DNA from: Treponema sp.
Lineage (GTDB): Bacteria > Spirochaetota > Spirochaetia > Treponematales > Treponemataceae
Direction: 5' to 3'
Length of the DNA: 8,326 nt
NCBI GenBank assembly: GCA_017421145.1
Contig: JAFOTA010000231.1
Location: forward strand, 1-8,326
Made by a program: the position numbers and the translations under genes. Every line of letters starts with the position of its first letter. Position 1 is the first letter of the stretch. Below, one piece after another: positions 6,112 through 8,326 of this stretch. The notes below the pieces were generated by a model that was given only the letters and a program-made list of their open reading frames with translations, was not told the DNA's origin and ran no database searches.

Positions 6112-6423
6112 ATGGCTTATAGAACTGACTTTTCGTTTTCCGGCGCGGTCAAGGAAGACATAGACATAAAACCGCCTTCAAGCTACAAGGTGATTTTTTT
6201 CAACGACGACTACACAACCAAGGAATTCGTCGTTCAGGTGCTGAAGCAGGTCTTTCACAAAAACAGTGCCGATGCCGTGAAAATAATGGAATCCGTACAT
6301 ACGACAGGACGCGGGATTGCAGGAGTATACCCCTATGACATTGCTCTGACCCGTAAGGAAATGACCGTCAGCCTTGCAAGAAAAGAAGGATTTCCGCTCA
6401 GATGCGAACTGGAGGAAAACTGA
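6112..6423 (+). CDS. clpS: ClpS, N-degron adaptor of the ClpAP protease
   Basis: The 103-residue protein is a full-length ClpS, which binds proteins with destabilising N-terminal residues (Leu, Phe, Tyr, Trp) and hands them to ClpA for unfolding and degradation by ClpP in the cytoplasm. Seen: a flexible N-terminal extension (about 1-20), the [20 protein letters not shown] block (21-40), and [17 protein letters not shown]31, D32 and H63 correspond to E. coli Asn34, Asp35 and His66, which hold the N-terminal amino group, so the pocket is complete. The position of the hydrophobic gate Met40 of E. coli is Lys37 here. There is no Shine-Dalgarno sequence before the ATG, which sits where transcription is predicted to start. 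clpA follows 4 bp after the stop, and the clpA ribosome binding site lies within the last clpS codons, so the pair is an operon with likely coupled translation. Confidence 0.97.
   Translation: MAYRTDFSFSGAVKEDIDIKPPSSYKVIFFNDDYTTKEFVVQVLKQVFHKNSADAVKIMESVHTTGRGIAGVYPYDIALTRKEMTVSLARKEGFPLRCELEEN
6411..6415 (+). promoter_or_regulatory. Ribosome binding site of clpA inside the clpS 3' end
   Basis: GGAGG at 6411-6415, within the Leu-Glu-Glu codons at the end of clpS, is the best Shine-Dalgarno match in the window. Its 12-nt spacing to the ATG at 6428 is longer than usual, but the only nearby alternative ATG (6434) is farther still, so 6428 is chosen. Confidence 0.6.
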
Positions 6424-6427
6424 TTTT

Positions 6428-8326
6428 ATGGACATGGACAAAATCCTGAAAGAAAATCTGGACAAGGCTTTCGACGAAGCGTATAGAAACCGGCATGAAT
6501 TCGTTACGCCGGAGCATCTCTTGTCTTCTTTCCTCGAAAATTCTGAAGTAATCGACCTTTTGCTTGACTGCGGAGTTGACGTTATTTCACTGACCGAAGG
6601 CCTTTCCGATTATCTCCAGAAAAATGTCCCGATCGTTGCAGGAACCTCAAAAAAACTGAAGGATGAAAAATACGAGCCTATCATGACCATGGGACTCCAA
6701 AGCGTCCTTAACCGCTCTTTTTTACAATGCTCAAGCGCAGAAAAAAACAATGTCGAAATCTATGACGTAATAGTAAGCATGCTCGACGACGCAAATCTTT
6801 TCTGCTCATATCTTTTGAAAAAAAACGGGATCGACCGACTGCATCTGCTTGAAGAAATCAGCTACATGAGAAACTGCGGCGAAGGAAACCCGGACGACGG
6901 ACCTGTATATTTCGGAAGCTATAATGAATATGAAGACGGATTTTCCGATGACTTCCCCGAAGATGATTTTGATTTCGATGGTAGTGATATCGATGGTAGT
7001 GACATTCGGATCAAACCCACGGTGCAGACCAAATACATCGACCTTTACACCGTGAATCTTACCGAAAAAGCGGAAAAAGGAGAAACCGACGTGCTGATCG
7101 GGCGTGAGGATGAAATTGAGCAGACAATACAAATCCTCTGCCGTAGGACAAAAAACAATCCGATACATGTCGGGGATGCCGGTGTCGGAAAAACAGCCAT
7201 AACGGAAGGTCTTGCATCGAAAATAGCGGCCGGAGAAGTACCGGAGATGCTAAAGGATTTCAAAATCTATTCGCTCGACATGGGTGCGCTGATTGCAGGA
7301 ACCAAATTCCGCGGTGATTTTGAAGAGCGCATAAAAAAACTCTGCTCGGAGCTTCTGAAATGCGAAAAGGCAATCCTTTTTATAGATGAAATCCACACGA
7401 TCGTTGGAGCGGGGGCTGTTTCTGGAGGAAGCCTTGATGCCGCGAATCTTTTGAAGCCACTCCTCACATCGGGAAAAGTAAGGTGCATCGGTTCGACCAC
7501 TGCGGAAGAATACAAAAAATATTTTGAAGCCGACCATGCGCTTTCCAGAAGATTCCAGAAAATCGAAATCCCGGAGCCTTCGGAACAGGATACAGTGAAA
7601 ATCCTCCAGGGGCTTGCACCAAAATACGGATCATACCACGGAGTAAAATATCCTAAGCCGGTGCTTGAATGCGCGGTAAATCTTTCTGCACGTCTTTTGA
7701 CAGACAGGAGGCTTCCCGACAAAGCTATAGACTTAATGGACGAAGCAGGCGCATATACGAAAATCCACAGGGCGGAGCTTTTCCCGGATGAAAAAAATGA
7801 ATCCAGCGGAAAATCAAAAAAGAAAAAAAGCCCGGTTCCGGTAAGCGTCGATACGGTCAAAAAAATTGCCTCAAAAATGGCGCGTGTTCCGGTTGAGGAC
7901 GTAAGCCTTGACGAAAGCGAAAAACTAAAGTCCCTTGAAAAAAACATAGGCTCTGAAATCTTCGGGCAGGATGAAGCCGTGCGTCTTGTGGCCGGTGCGG
8001 TAAAAAAATCCAGGGCAGGATTCCGTGACACAGAAAAACCGGAAGCATCTTTCCTTTTTGTAGGTCCAACGGGAGTCGGAAAAACAGAGCTTACAAAAGT
8101 CCTTTCAAAGCAGCTTGGTGAAAACCTAATCCGTTTCGACATGAGCGAATATCAGGAAAAGCACACCGTAAGCCGTCTTATAGGTTCCCCGCCCGGATAC
8201 GTGGGATTTGAAGAAGGCGGCCTTCTTACGGATGCAGTGAGGAGAAATCCACATTCGGTCATTTTGTTCGATGAAATAGAAAAAGCGCATGCCGACATAT
8301 TCAACATACTCCTTCAGGTCATGGAT
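6428..8326 (+). CDS. clpA: ClpA, AAA+ unfoldase of the ClpAP protease (cut by window end)
   Basis: The first 633 residues of a protein that is usually about 750-780 long are present, open to the last base. ClpA is a hexameric ATPase that unfolds substrates and threads them into ClpP. Seen: the Clp N-domain (about 1-147), which binds ClpS; an acidic linker (about 149-205); AAA+ module 1 with Walker A GDAGVGKT (249-256), Walker B FIDE (318-321) and arginines R374/R375; a Lys-rich stretch KSKKKKS (462-468); and module 2 with Walker A GPTGVGKT (546-553), FDMSEY, and Walker B LFDE (613-616). The collinear match to E. coli ClpA, the lack of a ClpB-type coiled coil or a ClpC UVR motif between the modules, and the preceding clpS make the assignment firm. 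The IGL-type ClpP-binding loop and the C-terminus lie beyond the window. The linker is longer than in E. coli and contains a repeated DGSDI unit. It starts 4 bp after clpS. Confidence 0.97.
   Translation, partial: MDMDKILKENLDKAFDEAYRNRHEFVTPEHLLSSFLENSEVIDLLLDCGVDVISLTEGLSDYLQKNVPIVAGTSKKLKDEKYEPIMTMGLQSVLNRSFLQCSSAEKNNVEIYDVIVSMLDDANLFCSYLLKKNGIDRLHLLEEISYMRNCGEGNPDDGPVYFGSYNEYEDGFSDDFPEDDFDFDGSDIDGSDIRIKPTVQTKYIDLYTVNLTEKAEKGETDVLIGREDEIEQTIQILCRRTKNNPIHVGDAGVGKTAITEGLASKIAAGEVPEMLKDFKIYSLDMGALIAGTKFRGDFEERIKKLCSELLKCEKAILFIDEIHTIVGAGAVSGGSLDAANLLKPLLTSGKVRCIGSTTAEEYKKYFEADHALSRRFQKIEIPEPSEQDTVKILQGLAPKYGSYHGVKYPKPVLECAVNLSARLLTDRRLPDKAIDLMDEAGAYTKIHRAELFPDEKNESSGKSKKKKSPVPVSVDTVKKIASKMARVPVEDVSLDESEKLKSLEKNIGSEIFGQDEAVRLVAGAVKKSRAGFRDTEKPEASFLFVGPTGVGKTELTKVLSKQLGENLIRFDMSEYQEKHTVSRLIGSPPGYVGFEEGGLLTDAVRRNPHSVILFDEIEKAHADIFNILLQVMD
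6977..7006 (+). repeat. Two tandem 15-bp units in the clpA linker
   Basis: GATGGTAGTGATATC (6977-6991) and GATGGTAGTGACATT (6992-7006) differ at two bases, both synonymous, and encode DGSDI twice (ClpA residues 184-193). They fall in the acidic linker between the N-domain and the first ATPase module. This looks like a small in-frame duplication in a region tolerant of length change. Confidence 0.85.

Noticed and set aside
6109..6116. GCCATGGC palindrome at the clpS start codon
   Set aside because: An 8-bp palindrome of this composition is common by chance and centres on a start codon; nothing else supports an operator there.
6967..7006. Calcium-binding (dockerin or EF-hand-like) loop in the ClpA linker
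   Set aside because: DxDxDG is present, but the acidic residue expected at position 12 is Ser191 and no flanking helices are evident. Low-complexity acidic sequence explains it better.
7267..8142. A 291-codon open frame on the minus strand
   Set aside because: It lies entirely antisense to clpA, whose match to E. coli ClpA is continuous. The translated product is Ser/Phe-rich and has the look of a shadow of a purine-rich coding strand.

Overview
The window is an ordinary-looking chromosomal segment of a diderm bacterium, most likely a spirochaete of the genus Treponema. That assignment is an inference from three things: the protein styles (a large secreted multi-domain protein with a probable outer-membrane barrel, a Sec-exported family 3 glycosidase, and a ClpS-ClpA pair); a purine-rich coding strand of moderate GC with frequent ATA isoleucine and AGG arginine codons; and a general resemblance to treponemal genes. 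No marker gene proves it. All genes lie on the + strand, and I found no mobile element, CRISPR array or phage signature.

Layout. (1) Bases 1-49 probably hold the last codons of an upstream gene that overlaps the next start. (2) 36-857 encodes a 273-residue protein that looks like a shortened, probably catalytically dead relative of class III PLP-dependent aminotransferases. It is followed after 3 bp by a 97-residue three-helix membrane protein (861-1154). (3) A near-consensus promoter drives tRNA-Cys(GCA) at 1220-1291, with an intrinsic terminator at 1298-1342. (4) 1367-4261 encodes a 964-residue exported protein with an HELTH metallopeptidase-like domain, a beta-propeller-like middle and a C-terminal region ending like an outer-membrane barrel. 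(5) 4287-6044 encodes an exported GH3 beta-N-acetylhexosaminidase (NagZ type) with a complete catalytic signature. (6) 6112-6423 is clpS and 6428 to the window end is clpA, cut off inside its second AAA+ module.

How they work together. ClpS and ClpA form the best-supported functional unit: the N-degron adaptor followed immediately by the unfoldase it serves (with ClpP, not in the window). The exported peptidase-barrel protein and the GH3 enzyme are adjacent and both act in the envelope, which suggests but does not prove a link to cell-wall or surface-polymer processing. The aminotransferase-like protein and the small membrane protein are probably co-transcribed; their role is unknown.

Regulatory reading. 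Promoter-like elements sit very close to start codons. For clpS, the strongest one (TTGAAC, 17 bp, extended -10 TGATATAAT) predicts transcription starting at or within a base or two of the ATG, with no Shine-Dalgarno sequence, so clpS may be translated from a leaderless mRNA. A weaker version of the same arrangement precedes the GH3 gene. No clearly new multi-gene system is visible; the items most worth a second look are the aminotransferase-like pseudoenzyme pair, the tripartite outer-membrane protein, and the clpS promoter and start region.
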